64,000 bases of DNA from Metridium senile (taxonomy: Eukaryota > Cnidaria > Anthozoa > Actiniaria > Metridiidae). Shown piece after piece: positions 29,701-40,589 of this stretch. The stretch lies in assembly GCA_949775045.1 (NCBI GenBank), contig OX459096.1, forward strand, positions 37,185,316 to 37,249,315, in the 5' to 3' direction. The notes under the pieces were generated by a model. That model was not told the DNA's origin and ran no database searches. It saw nothing but the letters and a program-made list of their open reading frames with translations. Both the position numbers and the translations under genes were made by a program. Every line of letters starts with the position of its first letter. The first letter of the stretch is position 1.

Positions 29701-32700
29701 AAGGTTTCAGTTTAAAACGTTTAACATCTAAATATTTATATTAACTTGTGAGTCGTTTCCCTCCTTATACCTTACATGTATTGACCGGTCATCACTTCAT
29801 TCTGATTGGTATATTTTTTTTTAAATTCATATATTTTCAATCACCACTATATCAAAATTATAGATAAGAATGACATCCTAGCCTAGCTCAGCAAAAAATA
29901 ATCAAATATACGCATGCGCCTAACAATAATGACCGACTAATCAATAAAAATATAATGTTAAGGAGAGAAAAATTGTCATTTCGGAAAATAAAGAAAAACT
30001 CCTAGATCGATTGAGCTTGCGTAATGATCCAAATGTAAAAAAAAAAAAAACATTTATTTTTATCTTCTGTAACTTCAATAAAATCAAGCTAGCTTTACCC
30101 GAAAGCTTTTTAACAAAACAATGCAAATACTGAAACAAATAAAATAAATAATAGACCAAACAGCTAACGCGTTGCTATGTATGTTTCCAACTACTTCAAA
30201 TCTTTTGGGAATAAGATTCTTTAATTTGTCTTTTGTATTTCGAAATCATTTAGAATTTTTCGTAACATAAGTTCTTACACATCATGAGAAAATTGAGTCC
30301 CATGCAGGAAGGAAAACATCGTTTAGATCCATACAAGCCAACGAGAGTCCTAAGATCAGCATCCAAGCAACAACTCAAAGTACAAGAACAAACTACTACG
30401 GTGGACGTGCTCAATCTACGCACCAAAGCATTGGAACACTTTACCACTACACATCAAGCAATCTGCTACTCTGGACTCCTTTAAGACGGAACTTAAGACT
30501 TTTCTTTTTTGCAATGAAATAAATTTTCTTGATTGACATGATATTTAACATGATAAAAATTATATTTTTTCTTTTAGTTACTTTTTATATTTTTACATCC
30601 TTTTAGCTATTATATTTTTATCCGTTATATCTTGAGATTTTTACTAATATATATATACACATAATTATTTATTTTTTAGCTACTTTTTCACTTTAAGTAT
30701 ATGTAAAGACCATTGAGACTAGTGTAATGGGCTGTATAAGAATTAAAGTTATTATTATTATTATTATTAAGTTCTTATACGTCCCAGAGGTTTTGAATTG
30801 GTTTGAAACGTATATAGTACACGCGTCAGCGGGGCCATTATTGTGATAATCCAAACACAATATGCTGTTTAAAACCAATTTGCTGTAAGTACTCCCACTT
30901 TTAATTATCGCAGTTAAAGGGTCGGTAATTAGTGTGCTTATTACAAGCAAACGATGGTCATTATCGCGGCGAACACAAAAGAACAGGATTAATTCATATT
31001 GTGAACTAATAGGAATACCTATTGTCGGACTACTTATCCGCTAAATCTCCTATGGAGCTGATGGTATTACAAGAATATAACGAGAGCAATAAAATTGAAC
31101 CAATCTTGATAAATCGATAAAAACTGGAACCGAAAATAATTGCACAGCACGGGGAAATACGATGGCAAGTTAAATTAACAATTACTCATTAATACAAATA
31201 TCCCCGCAGAAATCTCATATTTGTATTCTACACTTCGAACAAACTATTGAAGAGAGCTAGCCTGGATACCAGATGGGCTTCATTGTCATATTTTTGTCTT
31301 ATTGTCTTATTTAAGGATATTACACCTGGAGTCACTCTTAACCATGACAATTCTCAAACTTTTGTCTTCCAGGGTAGGGGAGGGCTCTACAGGTAACACC
31401 ACCTACTGGTTATTCTCTCTATTTCTTTCGGTCAACAAACGTTGTCGCAGATTAAACATCAAGCCGAGAACGAAATGAATGCTGATTTTGTGTTGATAAT
31501 CTATTTAAATCTTGAGAATTGATTGTAATACTATAACAAATTACGTGGAAACACCTAAATTTCGTTTTTACTCCTTTATAGAAAACAAATCTAATTTCTA
31601 TACATTACCAGTATAAAACTTGCATTCATTTCGGTCTAGGCTCGATGCTTGTAGCATAAAGCTGCGACAACGTGTTTTGAAATAAGTGTATATATATGAA
31701 TAATTGTAAGGCGCATTGAGGCGATGTAAAATGCGGTATGTAAGGTCCCGGGTAAACGGTTTCAACATTTGCTGTTGATCAGCAATGTTTAAACGCTATT
31801 TAACTCTTTTAACATTGTTGAAACGTGATGAATCAATGTTCGATTGATGTTGAAAGAGTTTAAAAGCGTTTATACATTACCATTCAACAAAATCGAACGG
31901 ATGTTGAAGCAAATGTTGAAGCCGTTTGCCCGGGCCCTAAGCACATATTGCATTTTACGTAATGAAAATACCAGTCCGTTCAAAAGAGTCAATTTTGACA
32001 TTTTCATTTGCTGTCCTATATAATGAATCTCCAAAATCTGTACCGATGATATTGTAAATGTTGATAATAGTGTCGAATAAAGAGATAATAGTCTAACTGC
32101 CAATCCTTGATATTGTATTAGATATATTTCTATACACGGCAAAATATCCCTTGGCCTTTTAGAATAACAAAATTAATAAATACAACAACTGTGAAGACGT
32201 CAAAAATATTAATACAAATCGCAAAAGTACTGAGAGCAAGCGCGGAACAAACAAAAATATCCATACAAAACAATGCAAAAAACAAAAATCACGAATGTCT
32301 CTATTATTTATCAATTGTACATTTAAAATGTGTAAAAGTATGTCAAGAATTGCCTTGCTAAGACATTATTTGAACGATTTGTGATTAACTCTGCTCAAAC
32401 GCACAACGCTGCATGGCATAGAATGAAGTTACTCGATGGGCTGGGCTTTTCAACGAGTTGTTTAATTGGTCCAAGAGAATATACCATCACTACCATATCT
32501 TGAATTGGTTGATTCTTATGCCCGCGTGTCAATTTAGGGCACCAGTTCTTGCAATTTCACTACCAAATATATATATTTTCCAGCCAGAAGCTTACAAAAT
32601 GTACAATGAGTTTATATTTTTGTTATTTGCTACTCATGTACTTGTAGTAGGCAATTCGTATCCATGAATGTTCTAATGTAACCTTATTTCAAAATCATAT

Positions 32701-35264
32701 ACTTGTAAGAAATCCGATATGCATGCATCTCTCTCAGGTGCGGATCCAGAAATTTTTCAGGGGGGTGTCCCAATTCTAAATGAAAGGCTCTTTAAGTGTT
32801 AGGAGTGTCCGGTCCCTAAATGTCTTAAATAATGTAACCTAATGTAACCTTATTTCAAAATCATATACTTGTAAGAAATCCGATATGCATGCATCTCTCT
32901 CAGGTGCGGATCCAGAAATTTTTCAGGGGGTGTCCCAATTCTAAATGAAAGGCTCTTTAAGTGTTAGGAGTGTCCGGTCCCTAAATGTCTTAAATAAAAT
33001 ACGGATATATATATATCTTATTTCAATACCAAAGACCACATGCACAAGTACACAAATCGTCCAGGAGAGGTTTAGTCACAGTCCACCACAGTCCACAACA
33101 TGCACGCTACTTGACGTACCCACTCAATTTTGATTGAAAAAAGTATATGTGTGCAAAAAGGTAAAAAAAAAAAACCCTATAACAATTCAATAACAATTAA
33201 TTTTAGTTTGGTACCAATACAATTTAATTCCTAACACTAACCTTTTACATCGGGTAAATATCAAGTTATTTGAAATTCTAACAAAAAAAGATATTCAAGA
33301 ACACAAAAGGTTTGCTTTGATTGAATATCAAGTTATTTCAACCGAAATTCTAACAAAAAAGATTATTTAAGAACACAAAAAGTTTAAATTACGTGAATAT
33401 ATATGAAGTTATTTCAAATGAAGCTCAGTCTTTGGTGTTGTATAAAGGTTTAATACAAAATGAACTCTGACTTTGCAAAGTATTATATATTTTTTATACT
33501 ATATTAATACGAAGGACCACACAAGACCACAGACGTACAAAAATCGTGGATGCTTTCATGTTTAAGGGTTTTCAACAGAAATCCTGGAAATGCCTGAGTA
33601 AAAGCCTTAATCTTCAGGGAACAGAGATCATTCTCGAATTATTTCAATGAAAAAAAAAATATATGATAAAACATATTTATATATATATTATGGGACAAAA
33701 CTGTAAACATTTTAGGAAAACAGTTATAGATAGTTTTGTTAACACCTTTTGCTAGAACTTAATTACTAAGGTTAACATTAATAAAATAGATAATAAATAC
33801 AAGAAAATATTATAGTTATTATAGTTATATATTCAAATTGTAGTTATTTTAAGGGATTACTTTTAAGGGGTGAACTTTTAAGGGATGAAGGCCACATGAA
33901 GGCCACATGAACCCCCCTGGGATAAGGAGCGGCGTATGATGCAAAACCTAACCAAAATCTACTGATTGATGGAGTTTTAGCGCAAAGATAGTATATTTCA
34001 ATTAAACGCGACGATTCAATTTCGATCATTCAATATCTGATTGAAAAAAAAATGGAGGAAAATAAGGAAACAAAAAAAATATATTAATTCGTCTTGTTCT
34101 TTATATCAAATATTATATAAGTCAAAACTTAGGTGAGAATACTGGCAAAAAAGGAAAGATAAACATCCTTTTACTTTTCAAATAATTCTAAGTATAGGCG
34201 TAAAAAGTCTGAAGAGTTTTAATTACTGTCCGGAAGATGAGTAAAAATTAAGAACTTTGTAAACACAAACTTGTCAGACTCAAACCAGATACCATCTCGA
34301 GTCAAGAGGCATAGCAAATGGCTTACTTCAGTAAACAAACTTTTAGATCAGATATACAAGAAAGGCCTAGAGATTGCTGTTTCCTTCTATTAATTATCAG
34401 TATGCGAAGAAAAAGACACTAAGATCATTTTAGAAAATGTCGAATTTAATTTGTACATTCAGTATTTTGCAACATCAGACGACCAGTGGTGCAGATAATT
34501 TTGTGCTTGCAAGAAAAACGAAAAAATGAAGATAAGATTTGACTTATACTTTGTACTTTAGACCTTAGCATTTGGCAAAAAATTGAGTGCATGATGAGTC
34601 ATGGCTTTGTGCTCAACTGAACGAGAAAAAAATTGAATATAAAACTTAAAATAAATTTGTTTTAAAATTTACAGTTAAAGTCACATTTAAACTACGAAGA
34701 TAAGCACAAATTTAAACCTATTTGGTATATGTTAAACAAAAATCTAATAAAAACGTTTTGACATGAGTGTTTTAGACTATAGGCTGCGTTGCTGTTTACT
34801 TTCAACATAACACTATATCAACTGAATATATCGGCATATATATCTGCTCAGTATATCGACAGAGAACAATTAGAAAGTTTAAGATTGTAAATCTACATAA
34901 GGTCTTTTAAAACATAACCATTTGTACGATAATCATCTACAATATATCAAACTGCTGAGAAAAAGAGTTCTTTTAAATCTACATTAGTTCTTCTAAAACA
35001 TATAACAACTTTTGTACGATAATTATAAACAACACTATGTCAAACTGCTGAGAAAAAGTGGTATTTTAAATCTAAATTAGTTCTTTAAAAGTTAAATACA
35101 AAAATAAGAACTGTTTGCACACAAGAATAAAAATACTATGAACTGACTAGCAAATACCTTGACAGCAACAGATAACAACAAGGAAAGCGACGAAGTACGC
35201 CATGTTCAAGACGATCACACCACTCTAAGCTAGTGAGTTTTTGCTGTGTGCTTGTATTTTTATA
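17749..35264 (-). CDS. secreted protein with three tandem CYKD...CRC...GxCW...FVY modules
   Basis: Complete minus-strand gene with coding exons 35158-35203, 29128-29376, 28601-28750, 26967-27203, 26466-26615, 19265-19495, 18605-18751 and 17792-17850: 1269 bases, 422 residues. All seven introns are GT-AG and all are phase 1. A 15-residue signal peptide is followed by three modules (residues 16-148, 149-277, 278-403) and a basic tail with KRKR. Each module has a first half with GCYxxx, RPLP, a Trp-rich stretch, CRCAxxAKxxG and FxLQxYG, and a second half with CW, three or four further Cys and a closing F/Y-VY. The composition indicates a disulphide-rich extracellular protein. The first half resembles the lectin-like CYKD repeats common in marine invertebrates, including WSC-like domains, but I cannot name the family with certainty. 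A TATA-like box lies at 35257-35264 and AATAAA at 17749-17754. Confidence 0.8.
17792..17850 (-). CDS. modular secreted gene, last exon: basic tail and stop
   Basis: Acceptor aaatcatttcag; reads ESAKRKRNFKPSLDDLFNV then TAA at 17792-17794. The phase fits exon 7. The KRKR motif could be a furin-type cleavage site (inference). AATAAA follows about 40 bases downstream. Confidence 0.7.
17950..18572. repeat. (ATTC/CATC)n tetranucleotide array
   Basis: About 620 bases of degenerate CATT/CATC tetramers between exons 7 and 8 of the modular secreted gene. Three plus-strand frames appear open as Ser/His/Ile strings; none is coding. Confidence 0.95.
18605..18751 (-). CDS. modular secreted gene, exon 7: module 3, second half
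   Basis: Acceptor gtctactttag, donor CCAGCAG|gtataa; 147 bases, phase 1-1. Reads TCWGSSDSEAYKKHGVSSGC, then KCSGSDADCAGGKAGGKES and ends MFVYAVSPA. It contains a short duplication, AGGK-AGGK. Confidence 0.83.
19265..19495 (-). CDS. modular secreted gene, exon 6: module 3, first half
   Basis: Acceptor tttctgtattcag, donor AACAAAG|gtaaga; 231 bases, phase 1-1. Reads DSPCEWKTTPVGCYKEETSS, later HWDAEFPTLLCRCAREAKKH and FSNFGVHNK. It is the most diverged first half: RPLP has become RALG and LQYYG has become VHNK. Confidence 0.83.
19548..24016. repeat. giant TCA-rich satellite, left block with 2.05-kb higher-order duplication
   Basis: About 4.5 kb assembled from short blocks such as CATCATCATTATCATACATC, ATCATCAGTCATATTCATC and ATATTATTGTCAGTCATC. 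Rare variants recur at a fixed offset of 2052 bases (for example 19761 with 21813, and 20329 with 22381), so a block of about 2 kb is present twice in tandem. The offset rises by a few tens of bases after about 22.95 kb because of one small internal gain. All within the intron between modules 2 and 3. Confidence 0.95.
24017..24694. mobile_element. 678-bp TIR element inside the TCA satellite
   Basis: TACTCAAGTACATTAAGGCC then TGGGA at the left, and its exact inverse at 24670-24694. TA at both ends suggests a TA target duplication. The interior carries TCACGTGAC-type motifs and no significant ORF. Satellite resumes on both sides. Confidence 0.88.
24695..26240. repeat. giant TCA-rich satellite, right block
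   Basis: Continuation of the same TCA/TCAT satellite after the inserted element, decaying after about 26070 into looser ATCATC/GTTACAT sequence. Confidence 0.93.
26286..26429. mobile_element. 144-bp MITE with TAGAGTGATTTT ends
   Basis: TAGAGTGATTTTTCTTCGT at the left and the inverse (AAGGAAAATCACTCTA) at the right. Located 37 bases from exon 5 of the modular secreted gene. Confidence 0.65.
26466..26615 (-). CDS. modular secreted gene, exon 5: module 2, second half
   Basis: Acceptor aatatag, donor CTAGCTG|gtacgt; 150 bases, phase 1-1. Reads ECWVADASDVKYLKDGSSNK, then CIDKCYEKCHSYDKFCSGKN and ends NYVYRL. It has one Cys more than module 1. Confidence 0.83.
26881..26926. repeat. 46-bp hairpin, AACCTCGTTCCCAG
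   Basis: AACCTCGTTCCCAG and its exact inverse CTGGGAACGAGGTT separated by 18 bases. Related CTCGTTCCCAGG stretches occur near 54255 and 61450. Confidence 0.75.
26967..27203 (-). CDS. modular secreted gene, exon 4: module 2, first half
   Basis: Acceptor gttttctactag, donor TATTATG|gtatgt; 237 bases, phase 1-1. Contains PECELPLESIGCYADHHKDG, SRPLPTYAL, WRNWDVYMPELACRCAKKAK and STFGLQYYG, aligning residue for residue with exon 2. Confidence 0.85.
27468..27757. mobile_element. TACACC-ended MITE, copy C (interior type 1)
   Basis: TACACCTAGTTCAATAATCG and inverse AAATAGGTGTA. Same interior and orientation as copy B (GCAAAGGATGTCGGTAGTAT, then ACGTAAAAACC). Intronic. Confidence 0.82.
27835..27970. 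repeat. CATTATCA-type low-complexity tract
   Basis: Irregular ATTATCACTATCATT sequence, a short degenerate relative of the TCA satellite. Confidence 0.75.
27982..28193. mobile_element. 212-bp MITE with perfect CAGGCTCGTAACATGG ends
   Basis: CAGGCTCGTAACATGGTATA at the left is matched exactly by the right end at about 28173-28193. The interior repeats GATCC and TTGATCC(C/G). No ORF. Confidence 0.85.
28601..28750 (-). CDS. modular secreted gene, exon 3: module 1, second half
   Basis: Acceptor gtgtattatag, donor CAGATTG|gtatgt; 150 bases, phase 1-1. Reads ECWSGPDAESYKISGKANAD, then ECIGPNYKKCGPYDRNCVG and ends NFVYQI. Confidence 0.85.
29128..29376 (-). CDS. modular secreted gene, exon 2: module 1, first half
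   Basis: Acceptor catgctttag, donor TTTTATG|gtaata; 249 bases, phase 1-1. Contains CQNCGINFKAIGCYKDHFTR, PLPEEI, WHDWDNYMAGFACRCAEAAK and GYSVFALQFYG. Confidence 0.85.
30284..30770 (+). pseudogene. non-LTR retrotransposon 3' end
   Basis: Plus-strand reading gives PYKPTRVLRSASKQQLKVQ, then after a frameshift YAPKHWNTLPLHIKQSATLD and SFKTELKTFLF. This is the conserved tail found after the reverse transcriptase of CR1/L2/Jockey-like elements. It is followed by an AT-rich 3' segment and a (TTA)n tail. 5'-truncated, in intron 1 of the modular secreted gene. Confidence 0.7.
31412..31690. mobile_element. TACACC-type MITE, copy G (interior type 3, decayed left end)
   Basis: The right end is CGTGTTTTGAAATAAGTGTA. 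The left end has lost the TACACC part but keeps AACAAACGTTGTCGCAG. Inner arms (ATCAAGCCGAGAACGAAATG and inverse) differ from types 1 and 2. Confidence 0.65.
31741..31940. mobile_element. 200-bp MITE with GGTTTCAACATTTGCT arms
   Basis: TAAGGTCCCGGGTAAACGGT then TTCAACATTTGCT pairs with AGCAAATGTTGAAGCCGTTT then GCCCGGGCCCTAA. The centre repeats TTGAAACGTG/TGTTGAAAGAG. Confidence 0.78.
32675..32997. repeat. tandem duplication, 166-bp unit, two copies
   Basis: AATGTAACCTTATTTCAAAA through CTAAATGTCTTAAATAA occurs at 32675 and again at 32841 with almost no differences, so it is recent. Contains GGTGCGGATCCAGAAATTTT. Confidence 0.9.
33250..33420. repeat. degenerate tandem repeat of about 67 bp
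   Basis: Two and a half copies of AATATCAAGTTATTT...ATTCTAACAAAAAAGAT...AAGAACACAAAA. Intronic. Confidence 0.65.
34885..35090. repeat. degenerate tandem repeat of about 95 bp
   Basis: Two copies plus a partial third of AAATCTACATTAGTTCTT...TTTGTACGATAAT...CAAACTGCTGAGAAAAAG, just inside intron 1 of the modular secreted gene. Confidence 0.75.
35158..35203 (-). CDS. modular secreted gene, exon 1: signal peptide
   Basis: The ATG at 35203 opens MAYFVAFLVVICCCQ, a compact hydrophobic signal sequence, ending CAAG|gtattt in phase 1. The leader is short and starts about 30 bases below the TATA-like box. Confidence 0.8.
35257..35264 (-). promoter_or_regulatory. TATA-like box of the modular secreted gene
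   Basis: TATAAAAA on the minus strand, 54 bases upstream of the start codon, predicting transcription start near 35230. Confidence 0.5.
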
Positions 35265-36622
35265 TCATTTGCCTCAGGCCGAGTATTAATTGGTGCTAAA
35301 GTTTTAACTAATCACAGGCAAACGCGCTTCCCTGATATTGACGTCGCTGTATGACATCACCAATCAGCTAACAGCTACTCTCAATGAAAAGTCAATAACC
35401 ATTACATTAGGACGAATTCCAGTCATTTTTGGTTAGAGCAATTCGCAAAATTCAATGTATTTTTCGTGATTTTGGTTCTCTAAGAACTTTTACTAATTAA
35501 AGCTATCTTTGTGAAACTAAATGCTCAAGCTAATTATAAACAATTAACAATGAAATTACATAGAGGGAATTATTGGTGATTACCGGATGAACCCTTATAT
35601 CTTTAATTAAAAGTTCCTTTTTTTACTATAAAATGAAGTTTGTTGCACTTTTAGCGTGGTTTTGATAATCGAAACTACAAGTTCTCAATCTAAAATCTCT
35701 CGTTTTATTTTTTCTGGTAACCAAGCATTTACTCTAGTTGTGTAGCGTGGTGAATTGAGCGGTTTCAGCGGCGTGCGTAAAGGAAATGAATTACTTAAAC
35801 AATACAGCTATTTGCGAGAAAAGTTGATAAAATCACGATTGTTCAGTGGGAGATAAACTCGTTTAGCAGCACCAAGGGTTGCCCACCCTTGATTAGATAA
35901 TGAATACTCGACTTGTATATCGTACATGGGACCGCGTTTATACATAACATGGTTGCCTTAGTTACTGTTGCTATGTGAAAAACCTAGAAATGACACTAGT
36001 TTATGAACACAAGCTACTTAAGTCAATATTTGATTGCAAATTTAGGCTTAACAGAAGCATATGATGTTTGATGATAAGCAGTAGAATTTAGTTGCTATGC
36101 CACTGCCTTGTACTACAGGAATCGCAGCCCACCTGCTTGCTCAAAGTGTCCCAGTATAAAGCAATCATTTAAAAAGTAATTAGAGCAAAATATAAGCAGC
36201 ACTTTTATGTTATTACTGAGTGTATCATTATAAGTTTTTGTTGCAAAACTCTAACCCGCTTTTCCTGTTCTCTTGGAATGATTTTAATTCTTAATGAGGG
36301 CTCAAAAGCGATTTTTAAAAAAAAGTTTAATAATAGGGCATTAAAGTATTAAGAACTGTCTTTAATTTCCTTACAATTAGTTAGGGCAAATCCAATAGGT
36401 TTTTGGAAACTTTGCGTTTTTCATTATAATGGACGGATATGCTTATAAACGAAGCCGTGAAACTTCAAATTAATTCAAAGCGAAATTGATAAAACTGATT
36501 TCAATTTTAGAAAAACCTTTTTAATTCTTCAGTTATAAATGAGCGAAGAAGAAAAAAAATGAAGGAATGAAGACTTCTGATGAGTAAGAAGAGAGAGGAA
36601 GCTAGGAAGAAGAAGAAGAAGC

Positions 36623-36653
<31 letters not shown>

Positions 36654-37570
36654 AAGAAGAAGAAGAAGAAGAAGAAGAAACTAACGACACAGTTATACCC
36701 TTATCAGTCTGCTTATGAGATATTGAGCCGTTTTGACCATAAATTACGCAAATCCCCTCATCAATCAGCTATGTTGCACAATCAGTAAAAACAATGATAA
36801 AAAGGCATCATTATTGAAGACTATTATTTTACCTTTGGACTAAAACCTAAATGACCTATTGGTAATTATTATAAGCTGTACGATCTCATGCAAAATATGT
36901 ATGCTACCGTGTTTTATAAATTCTTTTTCCTATCCAGTACTGATGTTTGGGTCATTTGCATGAAAAGCCGTATCGATGAACCCACCTCTGATCATTTTGA
37001 TAGGGGATGGGGCCCGCGGTGCCCCAGGGGGATTGGGTTAGGGTGTCTATAGCTGAAGAAGAGCACGGCCTATCTTGCATGTCAACTTATCATTGACTGG
37101 CTGTCGTTTGGCGACAATCTCAAGTATGTCTTAGGCGCTAAACTAATGTAGAAAGTTTAGCGCCAAAAATTAATTTTGTTTACATTAAAATCTTCTTCTA
37201 CTATTCGAATACATTTGAAAACATTTTCAGCATCAAAACAACATATTTATGCCGAGAATTTCTACGCAATTAAAAAGGTAAAATCAAAATTCTGGTGATT
37301 GGATTGGATTTTCTAAACCAAGAGTGTATGTAATGATACAAAACAATAAAAAGTGCCATCAGGTGATGGATATTAAACAATAAAACACAATGGATTTAAT
37401 GCTGTAGCATTGCTACTGATCCTTCGTTTCAAACGCTCACTGCGATCCGTTCATCATTCAGTAAAATGACAGGCTATGAAAACGTTTTCGTTAATTTAGC
37501 AGTCTTTCGTACACGGTAATTTAACGATAAAACATGCCTGATTAGGTGGTGTTCAATTTTAGGTGATGAA
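35265..37570. other. upstream region of the modular secreted gene, mostly unannotated
   Basis: AT-rich. The only clear feature is a (GAA)n tract at 36601-36680. If the signal exon at 40590 is used by this gene, the region is part of intron 1. Confidence 0.5.
36601..36680. repeat. (GAA)n microsatellite
   Basis: GAAGAAGAA runs with one GCTAA interruption. Confidence 0.95.
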
Positions 37571-37722
37571 TAATCTAGATATTTCAAAAACAATTATCTT
37601 GTTTCAGTTGTAATTGGCGCACGCAGCCGTAAACTAATCAGACTGAAAGTGAATGGTCCGAAAACCCTCGATGAAATTTTACGTAGAGGACTTCTTAATT
37701 ATTAGTAAGAGATGATAATCTG
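37571..37722. repeat. detached unit of the 40-kb tandem array
   Basis: AGATATTTCAAAAACAATTA, then TCAGACTGAAAGTGAATGGT and CCGAAAACCCTCGATGAAAT align to the repeat units at 39.9-40.4 kb. Separated from them by the 37735-39855 insertion. Confidence 0.65.
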
Positions 37723-37734
37723 CGGGTCTAAGTT

Positions 37735-39855
37735 ATAGCGGAGCTCCGCGCGGGCCGAAGGCCCGCGCAAGCGGAGCACCATACTTAAGAAAAAATGGTA
37801 ACCCATCGAGTTGATTTTTCATGGACACCACACAGGATCGCGGGCGCGTACGTCCGTACAACGTCCGTGCCCATCGCGATACTGATTGGCTGTTACATTT
37901 CGGCGGGAAAGTGATGCGCGCGCGCGCCGAATAGCAGAGCCCGAATCGAAAGCAGGTTGTTCTTTTATCGACAAAAAAAGTCAAACAAACAACAACAAAA
38001 TACAATACTTAAAATATCAACTGAGAAATATGAACATCGAAGAATCAAATTAAGATAGTTTTGGCCGAAGAAGAAAATAAACTTGGGCCGGATACAAAAA
38101 TGAAGAAATTGAACAGTAGAACTGAAAGGCCAAGAAAACGTGTCAGTAGATAAAACTTCTTTGAAGAATAAAGACTAGGTACCAAAGAAGAAAATAAACT
38201 TGAAGGAGACAAAAATGAAGAAATTTATCTCAAGAAAAGGAAAAGATTGAAAGGCCAAGAACACTTGTCTGTAGATAAAACTTCGTAGAAGAATAAAGAC
38301 TACAACAACGTAAAAGAATTGAAAAAGAAGCGACTTTATTCGTTATGAAAACTATCTTCAAAATGCTTCCTTCAGTATAGTTTATTTATGGATTTTCAAG
38401 CTTGGTAGTTTAACTATGACCATGTTTAATTCATCAAAACTGATTCAAGTATATTCATGTATTCGTCAAAATATTATCGATGTCATTGAGAAGAAGAAAA
38501 CCTTTGGAAAATAATCACCGATAAAGTAAGTTCAACGGATTATTTATTTCAAGTTTTTTGAGAAAAAACTGTTTGATAACGAGCGTGAAAAAACACGGCC
38601 TAAAAACTTGAAATAATTATTAAGCTTCAAAAAGGAAGAATCTGTTCTCTGATTTATTATAGAAAGAAAAAAGAAAACGTTTATCTCCATTTGATTTACT
38701 TTTTGAGATACAAACCGTACATAACACGATGTTTACAAGTGTGTAAATTGTACTTTTAGTGGTATTTGATCGATTCAAAAAGGGATTTATTTATGTGCTT
38801 TTCACAAACTCATGAACGGAAAACATTAAAGATGAATTAGAATACAAACATAATTCAAAACTGGTTGAATAACATCTGTTTATTTAGCAATATTGACTAT
38901 TTTATGTTTACTAAACGAACATTTTTATTATAGTTTCTATTTCAAAGTTGTTAAAGTTTTTTTTACAGAACAAAATGATGTTTTACACAAACTTTTTTAT
39001 AATAAAATACCTTGTTTTAACATCCTTGTCTTTTCAAATCGTTCCTGTGTTGGTAGAACTGATACTTGAGGTCTTTAATTCCACTTCAAAAGAACCGTTT
39101 CAGGTCGTTTTTGTTTTGTTTGAATTTTGAAGATTTGCCATGACTACTTTTTTTAATTGTAAATTTAATTCGATGAAAAGGGTTTTTTTTATAAAGAAAT
39201 GTTATAGAATTCCCTTTTTTCCTTTAAATACATAGTTACCATCCTATTAAGTACTTGTTCAAGTAACGTTTTTGTCAATTTGAAGCTCAAAATCTTGATT
39301 TTTCTCAGCGTTTTGTCTATGGGACTTTATCATGCACGCTGTGTCGTGCGTGACACAATTCACGCTGTCACAAATTTTTGTACGATTTGATCTCAAAAAG
39401 TAAAATCTAAAAATTCATATCTTTTTCAAAAACGCGTGGATGCCCCTAATTTTGTTTCTCTAGAAACGTTATAGTGATATCGAAGTTTTTTCTAAGTTCA
39501 TATTTTAAAAATAAAAATGGGTTGGGTTGGATTTTTTAGTTAATAATTCATTATGCACACAAAATACCTTTTTCATAATTTGAGCATAAAATTATTGAAA
39601 AATATAGTACGCTGTATGCGTGATAAATAAGATTTTTGAATTTTTATCGAAAATATATATATCGCAGATTATTATTTGCTCATAAAGTAAATAAAATTAA
39701 AAGTCCGTTCCACCTATATCTATGATTTTGTAGTTGTCTTTTGCGGTTACATAACTAAAATAATTACAGTTTAGATTAGGCATGGTCCATGCACAAAAAC
39801 TATTTACATGCACATATTGATGTTGTAAGAACAATTTAAACTGGAGCTCCGCTAT
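37735..39855. mobile_element. 2.1-kb element with ATAGCGGAGCTCC ends
   Basis: 13-base perfect inverted ends, ATAGCGGAGCTCC at 37735-37747 and GGAGCTCCGCTAT at 39843-39855. The left end carries a GC-rich hairpin (GCGCGGGCCGAAGGCCCGCGC-like, 37747-37768) and a CpG-rich stretch to about 37930. The rest is AT-rich with no substantial ORF. Probably a non-autonomous DNA transposon (inference). Confidence 0.6.
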
Positions 39856-39889
39856 TAGGTATTACCTAATTTGTATATTAGTTTTTATA

Positions 39890-40445
39890 TATGTAGGGGG
39901 GATAAACATGGTCAACTAACTATAGGAAATAAAACAATCAACCACAACCACAACCACAATCGAAATTGAATAGATATTTCAAAAACAAGTATCTTGTATC
40001 AGTTTGTTTGCGCGCGCGCGCGCGTTATAAAACATTAGTAAAAAGGCGCGCCAAAACTAAATATAGTCAGACTAGGTCAAAAAAATTGTCCGAAAACCTC
40101 AACGAAATTCCACGTAGAGAATTACGGTTTTTGATTTAAATTTGTAATGATAATTATGTAGGAGTGATAAAAATTGTCAACTAACTATAGGGGATAAAAC
40201 AATCAACTACAAGGGAAATTGAATAGATATTTCAAGTTTCTTGTTTCACGTACTGTGTTTGCGCGCGCGCGACATTTCGTCAAAAAACGCGCCAAAATTA
40301 ATCAGACTAAAAACATTGTCCGGAAACCTGTAAATTGTACGTCGAGTCAATCACAGTTTTTAATTTAAATGATTATGTAGGAGTGGTAAATATGGTTTAC
40401 TAACTGTAGGGGATAAAACAATCAACCTCAAACCGAAATTTAATT
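39890..40445. repeat. tandem array of about 240-bp units with GCGCGC core
   Basis: Two full units and a partial third, each with TATGTAGGRGKGATAAA, AACTAACTATAGGGGATAAA, GATATTTCAA, a GCGCGCGC run and TTGTCCGAAAACCT. A further unit lies on the other side of the 2.1-kb element. Confidence 0.8.
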
Positions 40446-40589
40446 TCTAAATTAATTTCTTTTTAATGAATTCTTACTATAATTGGCTGTTCGACGTTTT
40501 TCTGAGATCTAGAGATTGAGAGATGTAATTGAATCGACTTAATATCAAGTTGTTTTTATACGTAGCTTCAACAATATTTTACTACTCAC

